Source: Oscillospiraceae bacterium (GTDB lineage: Bacteria > Bacillota > Clostridia > Oscillospirales > Ruminococcaceae). From it: a DNA stretch of 64,000 nucleotides. Where the stretch lies: contig JAIKWY010000044.1 in the NCBI GenBank assembly GCA_024684395.1, positions 62,001 to 126,000 of the forward strand, given 5' to 3'. The position numbers were made by a program, and so were the translations under genes. The notes beneath the pieces were generated by a model. That model saw only the letters and a list, made by a program, of their open reading frames with translations. It ran no database searches and was not told the origin of the DNA. The number at the start of each line of letters is the position of its first letter. The first letter of the stretch is position 1. Of the stretch, positions 31,555 to 40,698 are shown piece after piece.

Positions 31555-31729
31555 ACTGTACTGCACCATAATTTGAAACCCCGAAGCCCTGCATCAGAGC
31601 ATCCGAATGGATGCGATGTGCTAAGAAAAAACAGCTTTGCCCCCTTCGCCGCAAGGCGTTGGGGGCATGTGGTAAACGAAGCAGTGCAGTATCAATCTGC
31701 GAAGCAACCTGGGTGCAGCGTCACGCTGC
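31555..31729. repeat. Modular palindromic repeat, copy D at the pgsA stop codon
   Basis: GAAACCCCGAAG (31575 region), GCATCC-GAAT-GGATGC, AAGAAAAAACAGC, TGCCCCC/GGGGGCA with inner TTCGCC/GGCG, GTGGTAAACGAAGCAGTGCA, and a terminal GCAGCG-TCA-CGCTGC (31715-31729) whose last base is the first base (plus-strand) of the pgsA stop codon. Units match 17143 and 28492. The rest of the gap (31470-31554) holds nothing I recognise. Confidence 0.82.
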
Positions 31730-32328
31730 TATTTCATATCTATATACTTCCAGTAGCCCTTTAAATACACGGCGCCGGAGATGATCGTCAGGAGGACGGA
31801 GATCCATACCAGAGCGAAGAAGATCCAGCTCATGATGCCGCCGATCGCCGGGATGCCGAACTCGGTCAGGCAGAGACAGAGCAGGATCACCACCTGTGTC
31901 ACCATCGTGAAGGCAGTCTTCAGCTTGCCCCAGATGCCGGCAGCCACGACAACGCCCTTCTCCGCCGTCACAAGACGCAGACCGGAGACCATGAACTCCC
32001 GGGCGGCAATGATCGTCACGACGATGCCGTTGACATGGAGGGAATACTCCGTGCCGAGGGTCACTTCCATCTTGGCGCTGAGATCCGCCATCGCTGCAAA
32101 TGCCGCAAGGACGAGGATCTTGTCAGCGAGCGGGTCTGCGAACTTGCCGAAGGTCGTGATGAGATTCTGTGAGCGGGCGATATGTCCGTCCAGCGCATCC
32201 GTGATGGATGCAATGGCAAAAACGACAAGCGCTGCCGAGTAATGATACGGGAACTGCACATACATGCAGACCAGAAAGACCGGTACGAGGATGATACGCA
32301 GGAGCGTCAGCTTATTCGGCAGATTCAT
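31729..32328 (-). CDS. pgsA: CDP-diacylglycerol--glycerol-3-phosphate 3-phosphatidyltransferase
   Basis: Membrane enzyme of 199 residues that makes phosphatidylglycerophosphate, the committed step to phosphatidylglycerol. The CDP-alcohol phosphotransferase motif is complete: DALDGHIARSQNLITTFGKFADPLADK, i.e. D-G-x2-A-R-x8-G-x3-D-x3-D, near residue 40. About five membrane helices. N-terminal MNLPNKLTLLRIILVPVF is typical of PgsA. It overlaps rimO by 4 bp (ATGA). Confidence 0.96.
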   Translation of the reverse strand: MNLPNKLTLLRIILVPVFLVCMYVQFPYHYSAALVVFAIASITDALDGHIARSQNLITTFGKFADPLADKILVLAAFAAMADLSAKMEVTLGTEYSLHVNGIVVTIIAAREFMVSGLRLVTAEKGVVVAAGIWGKLKTAFTMVTQVVILLCLCLTEFGIPAIGGIMSWIFFALVWISVLLTIISGAVYLKGYWKYIDMK

Positions 32329-33653
32329 TCAACGACCTCCCCGAGCAGATCATAGTCGAGCGTATCGGTGATCTTGATCTGCACATATTCACCGAGACTG
32401 AGCTTGCGCTCGGAGGAGAAGAACACCTTCCCGTCAATGTCCGGCGCATCGGCAGCCGTTCTGCCGAAATAGCACTCTGCCCACTTGTCAAAGCCTTCGA
32501 CAACAGCGGTCTTTTCGGTGCCGAGCTGGGCTTCGTTATAAGCGGCGCTGACCTCTGCCTGCTGCTCCATGATGATGTCGGCACGGTGCGCCTTGACTTC
32601 GTCATCGAGCTGATCCGGGAAATCAGCCGCCTTCGTGCCGTCCTCCTGCGAATAGGGGAAGCAGCCGAGGCGGGCGAATTTTACCTCCTGCACGAACTCC
32701 GCCAGCTCGTTGAACTGTTCCTCCGTCTCGCCCGGGAAGCCGGTGATGAGCGTGGTGCGCAGGACAATGTCCGGCATGGCAGCACGGAGCTTGCCGATGA
32801 CGTCATAGAGCTTCGCCTTGGTCGAGGGACGGTTCATGCGGGCAAGAATTTCGTCATTGCAGTGCTGGATGGGCATGTCGATATACTTGACGATCTTGGG
32901 CTCCTTCGCCATGACCTCGATGAGCTCGTCCGTGATGCGCTCCGGATAGCAGTAGAGCACCCGGATCCAGCGCAGCCCGTCAATGGCACAGAGCTTCGTC
33001 AGCAGCTCCGGCAGACGGCTCTCACCATAGAGATCCTCGCCGTAGCGGGTGGTGTCCTGTGCGATGATGTTCAGCTCGGTCACGCCGTTTTCTGCCATCC
33101 AGTTGGCTTCGGCCAGAACGTCCTCCATCGGGACACTGCGGAATTTGCCGCGGATCATCGGGATGGCGCAGTAGGTGCAGCAGTTGGAACAGCCCTCTGC
33201 GATCTTCAGGTAGGAGAAGAACGGCAGCGTGGACAAAATGCGCTCGCCGTCCATCATGGCATCGGATTTCGGCGCAAAATGCACATAGCGCTCGTCTTTC
33301 AGGACCTTGTCGAGGATGTCTACGATGTCCTTCTCGTCACCGATGCCGACAATGGCATCTGCCTCCGGAAATTCGGCAGCAGCTTCCTCCTTGTAGCGCT
33401 CGGTCAGACAGCCGGTGAGGATGAGCTTCTTGACAGTGCCCTCCTTTTTCAGGGCTGCAATTTCGAGGATGGTCTCGATCGCCTCCTCCTTCGCAGACTG
33501 GATGAAACCGCAGGTATTCACGACTGCAACATCCGAGTCACCGAACTCCGTCACCAGCTCATAGCCGTGGCTGCGGAGCTTCCGGAGCATCCGCTCCGAG
33601 TCTACTAAATTCTTTTCACAGCCCAAAGAAACAAGGCTGACTTTGATCGCCAT
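32325..33653 (-). CDS. rimO: Ribosomal protein S12 methylthiotransferase RimO
   Basis: Radical-SAM methylthiotransferase of 442 residues acting on Asp of S12. N-terminal UPF0004 domain with three cysteines (SLGCEKNLVDSE, NTCGFI, LTGCL), radical-SAM CxxxCxxC in EGCSNCCTYCAIP, and C-terminal TRAM domain ending in GEYVQIKITDTLDYDLLGEVVE. Distinguished from MiaB by GCEKNxVDSE and IPMIRGKFRS. AAGGAGG precedes the ATG. Part of the recA-recX-lipoprotein-rimO-pgsA run. Confidence 0.97.
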   Translation of the reverse strand: MAIKVSLVSLGCEKNLVDSERMLRKLRSHGYELVTEFGDSDVAVVNTCGFIQSAKEEAIETILEIAALKKEGTVKKLILTGCLTERYKEEAAAEFPEADAIVGIGDEKDIVDILDKVLKDERYVHFAPKSDAMMDGERILSTLPFFSYLKIAEGCSNCCTYCAIPMIRGKFRSVPMEDVLAEANWMAENGVTELNIIAQDTTRYGEDLYGESRLPELLTKLCAIDGLRWIRVLYCYPERITDELIEVMAKEPKIVKYIDMPIQHCNDEILARMNRPSTKAKLYDVIGKLRAAMPDIVLRTTLITGFPGETEEQFNELAEFVQEVKFARLGCFPYSQEDGTKAADFPDQLDDEVKAHRADIIMEQQAEVSAAYNEAQLGTEKTAVVEGFDKWAECYFGRTAADAPDIDGKVFFSSERKLSLGEYVQIKITDTLDYDLLGEVVE

Positions 33654-33670
33654 GGGAAAAACCTCCTTCG

Positions 33671-34489
33671 TTATTCGCAGAATTCCACGCTGTACGGCAG
33701 ATGCTTCTGCGGCTGGGAAAGCCGGATGACATTGCGGATATGGTACAGATCATAGGCATCCTTCGTGCCCCGGTCATGTCTGGACGGCCGGGTGTTGTCT
33801 GTGACATACGGATGCTGATCCGGATAGAACTGCAGCTCGCTGAGTTTCCCGGTCAGGGAGTCGATGCGGTTCGTGTCCTTCACCGAAATGATCTGAATCC
33901 GGCTGTAATCTGCATCCTGCGAGAGCTGCTGCAGCACCGGGATGCTGTTGAAATCCGTATCCCTGCAGGCGCTCAGATCTTCCTTGGTGATGATATGGAA
34001 GATCAGACCGACATCATTTCCGGGCACAAGTGCTTTGTCAAGCGTGTCAGCATCCGAGGGGAACATCGGCTCCAGAAACGCCGTATCTGTTACTATGGTG
34101 CGGACGATCTGTTCCGGGGCAATGGGCAGCGATGCGATGACCGTATTGCAGATATCATCCGTGTGGACGGTGTCGAGAAGCACATCCGACGCAGGAAAAT
34201 ACTTCGCATCATAGCGTTTTTTATCCAGAAGAATCTGTCCGGTCAGGGAATCGCTGGCATAGTAGGTGACCTCCGGCGTGACCGTGGCGGTCCTTGATTC
34301 GACCGGGCATTCCACTTTGCGCAGGGCGGCATCTTCGCCGTACGCCGCCTTCACCTTGTCTGTGAAGGCTTGCTGATAGGCTTCCTTTCGGGCTTTCGCC
34401 TCCTGCTTGACCTCATCGGGCGCACAGCCTGAGAGCAGGAGCATTGCCGCAAGCAGCAGACCTGCTGCCGGTTTTCTGATATGCTGCAT
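33671..34489 (-). CDS. Putative lipoprotein
   Basis: A 272-residue protein with signal peptide and lipobox LLLSGC (cysteine about 22), then a helical stretch with KQEAKARKEAYQQAFTDKVKAAYGE and a mixed alpha/beta body including DICNTVIASLPIAPEQIVRTIVTDTAFLEPMF. No catalytic motif recognised. ATG 34489 has GAGGTGG upstream; a much longer in-frame start (34780) lies inside recX. It sits between recX and rimO in one direction with short gaps, probably co-transcribed but unlikely to share their function. Confidence 0.75.
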   Translation of the reverse strand: MQHIRKPAAGLLLAAMLLLSGCAPDEVKQEAKARKEAYQQAFTDKVKAAYGEDAALRKVECPVESRTATVTPEVTYYASDSLTGQILLDKKRYDAKYFPASDVLLDTVHTDDICNTVIASLPIAPEQIVRTIVTDTAFLEPMFPSDADTLDKALVPGNDVGLIFHIITKEDLSACRDTDFNSIPVLQQLSQDADYSRIQIISVKDTNRIDSLTGKLSELQFYPDQHPYVTDNTRPSRHDRGTKDAYDLYHIRNVIRLSQPQKHLPYSVEFCE

Positions 34490-34499
34490 CGTTCCACCT

Positions 34500-35123
34500 C
34501 TATTCTTCGTCCCAGTCGGCAAAATAGTCCTCGAGCGCTGCTTTGACGCTGCGGAAATCGTAGCCGAGGCGAGCCATCCCGGCAATGACCTTTTCCCGGG
34601 TCTTGTAGTCCTTCGGATCGGTGAGGATCCTGCCGTATTTCTTTTCCAGCACAGCCGGGAGATTCTCCTCGGCAGTGTCCTCCAAGCCGTCCAGTGCATC
34701 CTCCACGAGCGCCTTGTCCAGCCCCCGGTGCAGCATCTCCTGCCTTGCCCGATAAATGCCGTAGCGCTTGCGCTCGACAAGGTATTCGGCTAATTTCTCG
34801 GCATAGCGCCGGTCGTTGATCATGCCGCACTCGGCTAAATGATCCACGACCTTCCGGACAAGTGCCTTGTCGTTATAGGTCTGCATCAGCTTGCGGTACA
34901 GCATCACATAGGAATAGTCCCGTGCATCGAGCAGATAGCACGCCCGCCGGTATGCCCTCTTGTAGCGGGAACGGTCGTGCAGTTCGAGCAGCAGATCGCC
35001 GTCGATGTCCGCATCCTCCCGGATGCCGTTCTGCCGCATCAGCTCGCCGTCCAGCTCATAGACGCCGTCCTCTGTATGCACCTCGAAATAGGTCTTCTGG
35101 CGGGTGATCTCCAAGATTTCCAT
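34500..35123 (-). CDS. recX: Regulatory protein RecX
   Basis: 207-residue RecX, an inhibitor and modulator of RecA filaments. Three-helix tandem repeats are visible, with ACYLLDARDYSYVMLYRKLMQ, LAECGMINDRRYAEKLAEYLVERKRYGIYRARQEM and the later ARLGYDFRSVKAALED. Downstream of recA on the same strand, as often, but separated from it by a repeat insertion of about 200 bp. AGAGGTATCCT precedes the ATG. Confidence 0.92.
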   Translation of the reverse strand: MEILEITRQKTYFEVHTEDGVYELDGELMRQNGIREDADIDGDLLLELHDRSRYKRAYRRACYLLDARDYSYVMLYRKLMQTYNDKALVRKVVDHLAECGMINDRRYAEKLAEYLVERKRYGIYRARQEMLHRGLDKALVEDALDGLEDTAEENLPAVLEKKYGRILTDPKDYKTREKVIAGMARLGYDFRSVKAALEDYFADWDEE

Positions 35124-35233
35124 AGGATACCTCTTGAATGTTGTGTTATTTTGGGAAAAGCATTCTCAGCCTGCCCCCATTGACCTGCTTGTGGGGCGAT
35201 GCCCCACACCCCATTGGTTTGGTTCCAAGTTGG
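35124..35233. other. recA-recX gap, left part
   Basis: Contains a GTGGGGC-GAT-GCCCCAC hairpin (about 35190-35207) with flanking low-complexity sequence. No promoter, reading frame or known RNA seen. Confidence 0.5.
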
Positions 35234-35458
35234 TTCAGTCAGATCAAATTCCAGTAATAAGCTCCGGATAGCGATTCGCCCTTTGCGAAGCATTGGGCGA
35301 ATGTGGTATACCGCACTGTCAACGCATGTTCCGGTCTATTCTGAATGGAAAACCAGGCATGCGTCTGCCAGCGGGGGCTCCCCGCCTCCTAAGTCGGCGC
35401 TAAGCCGACAAAAGCCGGTTCTGCATGGCTCCCCGCTCATTCAGTCGGATCAAATTCC
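35234..35458. repeat. Modular repeat inserted at the recA stop codon with 19-bp direct repeats
   Basis: TTCAGTCGGATCAAATTCC (35440-35458, the recA end on the minus strand) recurs with one change as TTCAGTCAGATCAAATTCC at 35234-35252. Between them: stem ATTCGCCC/GGGCGAAT (about 35274-35302), GTGGTATACCGCACT, AACGCATGTTC, TGCGTCTGCC (35360-35369), GCGGGG-GCT-CCCCGC (35371-35385) and GTCGGC-GCTAA-GCCGAC. Same modules and order as at 24141. Confidence 0.83.
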
Positions 35459-36636
35459 TCGAAGTCATCGTCCGCCGAAATATCCTCTGCGGAGGAAGGT
35501 GCTTCGATGACAGCAGCCTCGTCGCCGGATTCTGCAGCAGCGGCAGCAGCCTCGGCGGCATCATCCTCATCATCGGATGCAGAGAGATCGATCTTGTCGA
35601 TCTGCTCCATGATCTTGGCTTCGATCTCCTTGCGGAAGTTTTCGTCCTCCATCATGCGCTTCTTGACGGAATCACGTCCCTGACCGAGCTTCTCGCCGTT
35701 ATAGCTGAACCACGAGCCGCTCTTCTTGACGATCTCGAGATCCACTGCAAGGTCGATGATCTCGCCGTCACGGTTGATGCCCTGCCCGTAGATGTTCTCG
35801 AACTCGCACTCACGGAAGGGCGGTGCGACCTTGTTCTTGACGATCTTTACCTTCATCTTGTTGCCGATCGGCACGCCGTTTTCCTTGAGTACCTCGCCCT
35901 TGCGGACATCCATGCGGATGGTGGCATAGAATTTCAGCGCACGACCGCCGGGGGTGGTCTCCGGGTTGCCGTACATCACGCCGATCTTCTCACGGATCTG
36001 GTTGATGAAGATGGCAACGCAGCCCGTCTTGGATACCACAGAGGTCAGCTTCCGCATCGCCTGGCTCATCAGGCGGGCAAGCTGTCCGACATGGTTGTCG
36101 CCCATCTCGCCGTCGATCTCGGCTTTCGTGGTCATGGCGGCAACGGAGTCCACAACGAGCACGTCGATCGCACCGGAGCGCACGAGCTGCTCGGCGATCT
36201 CAAGCGCCTGCTCACCGGAATCCGGCTGCGATACAAGGAGGTTGTCGATGTCCACGCCAAGCTGCTTGGCATATTTCGGATCGAGAGCGTGCTCCACGTC
36301 GATGAAGGCAGCCTCGCCGCCCATCTTCTGCGCCTCTGCAACGATGTGCAGGGCAACGGTCGTCTTACCGGAGCTCTCCGGACCGTACAGCTCAATGATA
36401 CGCCCTCTCGGCACGCCGCCGACACCGAGCGCCAGATCGAGCTGCATGGAGCCGGTCGGGATGACATCCACGTCGATCTTCTGCCGCTGACCGAGACGCA
36501 TGATGGCGCCCTGACCATAGGTCTTCTCGATCATTTTCAGAGCCGATTCCAGAGCCTTCTTCTTCTCCTCCTGCGTAGCAGGTGCCTGGAACATCTGGCT
36601 TTTGGCCTTCTCGTTTTTTGCTTTTGCTTTTGCCAT
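35437..36636 (-). CDS. recA: Recombinase RecA
   Basis: 399-residue RecA. Walker [13 protein letters not shown]-type regions, [29 protein letters not shown] (L1/L2 and Walker B area) all present. Drives strand exchange and the SOS response. The core ends near residue 345; after that is an unusually long acidic, alanine-rich tail (about 345-399) with clusters of Asp/Glu ending [11 protein letters not shown], about 45 residues longer than typical. GAGGAGG precedes the ATG; I could not find an obvious LexA box upstream. Confidence 0.98.
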   Translation of the reverse strand: MAKAKAKNEKAKSQMFQAPATQEEKKKALESALKMIEKTYGQGAIMRLGQRQKIDVDVIPTGSMQLDLALGVGGVPRGRIIELYGPESSGKTTVALHIVAEAQKMGGEAAFIDVEHALDPKYAKQLGVDIDNLLVSQPDSGEQALEIAEQLVRSGAIDVLVVDSVAAMTTKAEIDGEMGDNHVGQLARLMSQAMRKLTSVVSKTGCVAIFINQIREKIGVMYGNPETTPGGRALKFYATIRMDVRKGEVLKENGVPIGNKMKVKIVKNKVAPPFRECEFENIYGQGINRDGEIIDLAVDLEIVKKSGSWFSYNGEKLGQGRDSVKKRMMEDENFRKEIEAKIMEQIDKIDLSASDDEDDAAEAAAAAAESGDEAAVIEAPSSAEDISADDDFEEFDPTE

Positions 36637-36665
36637 GGTGATGACCTCCTCAATATGATGGTATA

Positions 36666-37508
36666 TCAGGCTTTCTGCCCCGTCACGACCCTGTCATGCC
36701 GGGCATAATCCTGTAGAATGTGAACATCCGTGAATTCGTGATTTTCGAGAATGTCAGCGACCGCCTCGCCCTGCTGTTCGCCGATCTCAAAGGCAAGCAG
36801 ACCGCCGGGGCGGAGCGCATTTTTCCAGATGCGGGTGATATCCCGGTAGAAGAGCAGCCCGTCCGTTCCTGCGGCAAGCGCCGATGCCGGTTCGTGCTGT
36901 ATTTCCCGCTGCAAAGCCTGCATCTCGTCCGCTGTCAGATAGGGCGGATTGCTCACGATGACATCGAACGTGCCGAATGCCTGCGGCTGCTGTTCATCCA
37001 GCACATCGCCCGCATGGAGCGTCACAGGCAGCTTGTGATAGGCGGTATTCTTCCGGGCATAGTGCAGCGCATCCTCGCTGAAGTCGAGCGCATGTACCTC
37101 CGTCGCCGGGAGATGCTGCTGCAACGCCAGTGCGATGCATCCGCTGCCCGTACACAGGTCGATGATGCGCAGCTCCTGCTTCCCCTTGCACCAGTCCAGC
37201 ACGGTCTCCACAAGGACCTCCGTGTCCGGGCGGGGGATGAGTACGCCCTTGCCGACAAACAGCCGCATCCCGAAAAATTCCCACTCCCCGAGGATGTATT
37301 GCAGCGGCTCGCCGAAGGCTCTGCGCTGCGCCATGTTGCGGAGCGGGTTCTCGTCCTCGGTGGGGATGCCCGTTGTAAGCAGCTTTTCATAGCGGCATCC
37401 CGTGACCTGCTCGAACATGCACCGCACATCGAAGGCAGCATCCGGGATGTCAGCCTGTATCAGATAGTTGGTCAGCTCCGTGTGGAGCGCCGCTGTGTCC
37501 ATTACCAT
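36666..37508 (-). CDS. prmC: Release factor glutamine methyltransferase PrmC
   Basis: SAM-dependent enzyme of 280 residues that methylates the Gln of the GGQ motif of RF1 and RF2. SAM site [15 protein letters not shown], catalytic NPPY in [12 protein letters not shown], and a helical N-terminal substrate-binding domain. Two ATGs overlap the upstream gene: 37508 (GAGG 7 nt upstream, chosen) and 37502. Coupled to the DUF1385 gene, the usual neighbour; prfA is not present here. Confidence 0.95.
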   Translation of the reverse strand: MVMDTAALHTELTNYLIQADIPDAAFDVRCMFEQVTGCRYEKLLTTGIPTEDENPLRNMAQRRAFGEPLQYILGEWEFFGMRLFVGKGVLIPRPDTEVLVETVLDWCKGKQELRIIDLCTGSGCIALALQQHLPATEVHALDFSEDALHYARKNTAYHKLPVTLHAGDVLDEQQPQAFGTFDVIVSNPPYLTADEMQALQREIQHEPASALAAGTDGLLFYRDITRIWKNALRPGGLLAFEIGEQQGEAVADILENHEFTDVHILQDYARHDRVVTGQKA

Positions 37509-38497
37509 TTGTCGTCCTCTAAGTTCTCCGGGATGCACGGCGTCAGCGCTGCGATGGCGCATTCGATCTGTCTGGCATCCGGCTCACGGGTCGTGATGCG
37601 CTGGAGCTGCAAGCCCGGCCAGGAGATGAATTTGGAGATGAAGCTGTCGCTCCGTCCGGCAAACTGGATGGCTTCAAAGGAACAGCCGATGGTGATGGGC
37701 AGCAGTGCAAAGCTGCACAGGAACCGCTGCCACGGGATCGTGAACGGCACCAGACACATCACTAAGATGCTGATGAACAGCGTCAGGAAAATGAAGCTCG
37801 TGCCGCAGCGGGGATGCAGCCGCACCTGCTTCTGGACGTTCTCGACCGTCAGAGGGAGACCCGCCTCAAAGCAGGCAATGGTCTTATGCTCGGCGCCGTG
37901 GTATTCGTAGGTGCGCCGGATGTCCTTGGACAGCCCGGTGACTGCCATATAGCCGATGAAAATGATGATCTTGATGATGCCCTCCAAAAAGGACTGCAAG
38001 ATGCGGTTTTCGAGGCCTGCAAAATCCATGATGCCGCCGACGATCCACTTCGGCAGGAACAGGAACAGCAGAAATGCCGCTGCCGTGCTGATGACGGTGA
38101 ACACGGTCATGATGACGCTGACGGTCTTCTCGGTGAAATGTGCTTCGAGCCAGAGGTCGAGTTTGGAGGGCTTTTCGTCCTCGTTTTCCTCGTCCTCCTG
38201 TCCGTTCACCTGCTTTTCGGCGGACTTCATCAGGCATTTGTAGCCGTCCACCATCGAGAAGATGAAGCTGTAAACGCCCCGGATGAGCGGGATCTTCTTA
38301 TACCACGGTCTGTCCTTCCCGACACCGCCCTTGATGTCCCATGTCTCCACGTCGATCGTGCCGTCCGGGAGCCGGCACGCCATAGCGCCCTTGTAGGCGC
38401 CCTTCATCATCACGCCCTCAATGAGCGCCTGCCCGCCGATCTTGCTCCGATGGCACGCCGTGGGGCAGGCTTCGGGCTGTTTTTCTTTTTCTTCCAT
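37502..38497 (-). CDS. DUF1385 membrane protein
   Basis: 331-residue membrane protein with IGGQALIEGVMMKG, GVYSFIFSMVDGYKCLMKSAE, EYHGAEHKTIACFEAGLPLTVENV (metal-binding-like His/Glu/Cys) and HPRCGTSFIF signatures of DUF1385. About four membrane helices. The family is conserved next to prmC/prfA in Firmicutes; its function is unclear. AAAGGAG precedes the ATG. Confidence 0.93.
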   Translation of the reverse strand: MEEKEKQPEACPTACHRSKIGGQALIEGVMMKGAYKGAMACRLPDGTIDVETWDIKGGVGKDRPWYKKIPLIRGVYSFIFSMVDGYKCLMKSAEKQVNGQEDEENEDEKPSKLDLWLEAHFTEKTVSVIMTVFTVISTAAAFLLFLFLPKWIVGGIMDFAGLENRILQSFLEGIIKIIIFIGYMAVTGLSKDIRRTYEYHGAEHKTIACFEAGLPLTVENVQKQVRLHPRCGTSFIFLTLFISILVMCLVPFTIPWQRFLCSFALLPITIGCSFEAIQFAGRSDSFISKFISWPGLQLQRITTREPDARQIECAIAALTPCIPENLEDDKW

Positions 38498-38530
38498 AGA
38501 TACTCCTTTTGGTAATGCAGGGGTTCCCCG

Positions 38531-39976
38531 CTATTCAGGCTTCTGTCCCGGCGGGAGGGTGATGGTCACGGTCGTGCCGATGCCCTCTTCGCTGGTGATG
38601 TCGAGCCTGCCGCCGTGTGCCTGGATGATCTCATCCGCCACGGCAAGTCCGATGCCGGAACCACGTCTTGTGTGGTTCGGCTTATAGAATTTCTGCTTGA
38701 TCTTCGGGAGGTCGGATGCCTTGATGCCGCAGCCGGTATCCGAAACGCTCACCACGATATTCCCCTGCCGCTCGGTGGCTTCGATATGCACGAGCCCGCC
38801 GGGGTCGGAATACTTGATGGCATTGTCGATGACATTGATGAACACCTGCCGGATGCGGTTCTTGTCGCCGTAGACAAACGGCAGCATCTCCGGCTCGTCA
38901 TAGGTGATGTGGATCTTGTCACGGGCAGCCTTGTCCATGTAGATGAGCACGGCATCGCCCAGCTCCGCCAGAACGTCCATCGTGTCCTTCTGCAAGGTGA
39001 AATGACCGCTCTGCATCCGGGAGAAGTCGAGCAGCTCCTCGACCATCTGGGACAGACGCTCCGTCTCGCTGATGATGACGTTCATGCCCTTGTGGATGGT
39101 CTCGGGGTCGTTTTCGGTATAGATGGTCTCCGCCCAGCCCTTGATAGCCGTCAGCGGGGTACGCAGCTCATGCGATACAGAAGAAATGAACTCATTCTTC
39201 ATCTCCTCCGCGGTGGACAGCTCATCCGCCATGTGCGTGATCGCCGTGCAGAGGTCGCCGATCTCGTCATTGCCGTTGTAGCGGATGCGGAACGAGAAAT
39301 CCCCCGTAGCGAATTTGCCCGCAGCCGTACTGAGCTGGGAGATCGGTCGGATGATACTGCCGACGAAGTAGATGCCCGTGATGATGAGCAGCAGCAGGAT
39401 CGCTGCGCAGATGATCGTGGCAGCGATGGTGATGGTCGTGATGGTCGAGTCCACCTCTTCGAGGGAGGAAACGACCCGCACGGCGCTGTATTCCGTCGAG
39501 AAGGACGAAATATCCATGCACACCGCCATGATCTTTTCCTTATTGTCCGCCCTGCCGACCCAGTAGCCGTCACCGCCGGAGATGAGGTTCTCATAGTCCG
39601 GGAGCGCCGTATCCGCCGAAGGCGAAAAGCCGGATGATGTCAGCACGACCCTGCCCTTGACATTGACCGCCATCAGCTCCATCTTGTCCTTGGCGGAAAA
39701 GCTCTCAAAGGTATTGCGCAGCTCCGGCGAGAGGTTCGTCTCGGAATCCTGCGCATAGCGGGAGAGGATGTTGACCACGCTCGTCAGCTCCGCCGTGAGC
39801 TTCTGCTTGGCACCGGCATAGTAGAATGTCTGGATGGCATAGATGAACGCCAGCTCCATGACCACCATGATGAGCACGAGCACGCCGAGGTTGTTGGCGA
39901 TCCAGCGCCGGAGGAGCGTCCGCTTCTTGGGCTTTTTCTCAGCCTTATCAGGTCTTGTCATTCCACTTATAGCCAT
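38531..39976 (-). CDS. Sensor histidine kinase
   Basis: 481-residue membrane kinase: basic N-terminus, helix 1 (about 27-50), extracytoplasmic sensor (about 51-180), helix 2 (about 183-207), HAMP, HisKA with FISSVSHELRTPLTAIKGW, and HATPase with NVIDNAIKYS, SDTGCGI, GSGIGLAVADEI. Phosphorylates the response regulator it overlaps. The start is uncertain: ATG 39976 or ATG 39961, both inside the regulator gene. The signal is unknown; the pairing resembles ResE/PhoR-type kinases. Confidence 0.95.
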   Translation of the reverse strand: MAISGMTRPDKAEKKPKKRTLLRRWIANNLGVLVLIMVVMELAFIYAIQTFYYAGAKQKLTAELTSVVNILSRYAQDSETNLSPELRNTFESFSAKDKMELMAVNVKGRVVLTSSGFSPSADTALPDYENLISGGDGYWVGRADNKEKIMAVCMDISSFSTEYSAVRVVSSLEEVDSTITTITIAATIICAAILLLLIITGIYFVGSIIRPISQLSTAAGKFATGDFSFRIRYNGNDEIGDLCTAITHMADELSTAEEMKNEFISSVSHELRTPLTAIKGWAETIYTENDPETIHKGMNVIISETERLSQMVEELLDFSRMQSGHFTLQKDTMDVLAELGDAVLIYMDKAARDKIHITYDEPEMLPFVYGDKNRIRQVFINVIDNAIKYSDPGGLVHIEATERQGNIVVSVSDTGCGIKASDLPKIKQKFYKPNHTRRGSGIGLAVADEIIQAHGGRLDITSEEGIGTTVTITLPPGQKPE

Positions 39977-40649
39977 AGCCCCAGATGGTCACGATATACT
40001 GCGGATTGGACGGCTCATCCTCGATCTTGAGCCGGATGCGGCGGATGTTGACATCCACGATCTTGTAATCGCCGTAGTAATTCTCGCCCCAGATGTGGTT
40101 GAGGATGGAAGCTCTGTCGAGCGCCGTATTCTTGTTGTTCATGAAGTACTCAAGGATCTGGTACTCCACCTGTGTCAGGTCGATCGGCTTGCCGTTCTTG
40201 GCAACGGTGCGGCTCTTGAGGTTGAGCGTGAACGGACCGGATTCGATGACCGGGCTGGAATCGTCATGGATGAAGCTCATGCAGACACGGCGGTAGATCG
40301 CGTCCACACGGGCGGTCAGCTCCGAGAGGGAGAAGGGCTTGGTGATGTAGTCATCGGCACCGATCATCAGACCGGAGACCTTGTCCATCTCCTGTGTACG
40401 GGCGGTGAGCATGATGATGCCGAGCGTGGAGCTCTTTTCCCGCAGCCGCTTGCAGACGGTGAAGCCGTCGATGCCCGGCATCATGATGTCGAGCAGGACG
40501 ATATCGAAGTTGCCGTTCTCGTCATCAAAGGTCTGGAGCGCTGCCTCGCCGCTGTTCACATCGACAACGTCATAGCCGGCACGCTTTAAGTTGATGACGA
40601 CACAATCGCGGATGACATCCTCATCCTCGCATACTAAAATTCGTTTCAT
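39948..40649 (-). CDS. OmpR/PhoB-family response regulator
   Basis: 233 residues: receiver domain with acidic pocket EDED, phospho-acceptor Asp in IVLLDIMMPG, Thr in MLTAR and Lys in TKPFS; winged-helix domain with LDRASILNHIWG, VDVNIRRIRLKIED and YIVTIWGYGYKW. Activates or represses genes on phosphorylation by the kinase that follows. AAGGAGG precedes the ATG. No clear promoter in the 49-bp gap upstream. Confidence 0.96.
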   Translation of the reverse strand: MKRILVCEDEDVIRDCVVINLKRAGYDVVDVNSGEAALQTFDDENGNFDIVLLDIMMPGIDGFTVCKRLREKSSTLGIIMLTARTQEMDKVSGLMIGADDYITKPFSLSELTARVDAIYRRVCMSFIHDDSSPVIESGPFTLNLKSRTVAKNGKPIDLTQVEYQILEYFMNNKNTALDRASILNHIWGENYYGDYKIVDVNIRRIRLKIEDEPSNPQYIVTIWGYGYKWNDKT

Positions 40650-40698
40650 GGATTGACCTCCTTCTATTTCTATAGCTCAATAAACTTGCGGCTGGAGA

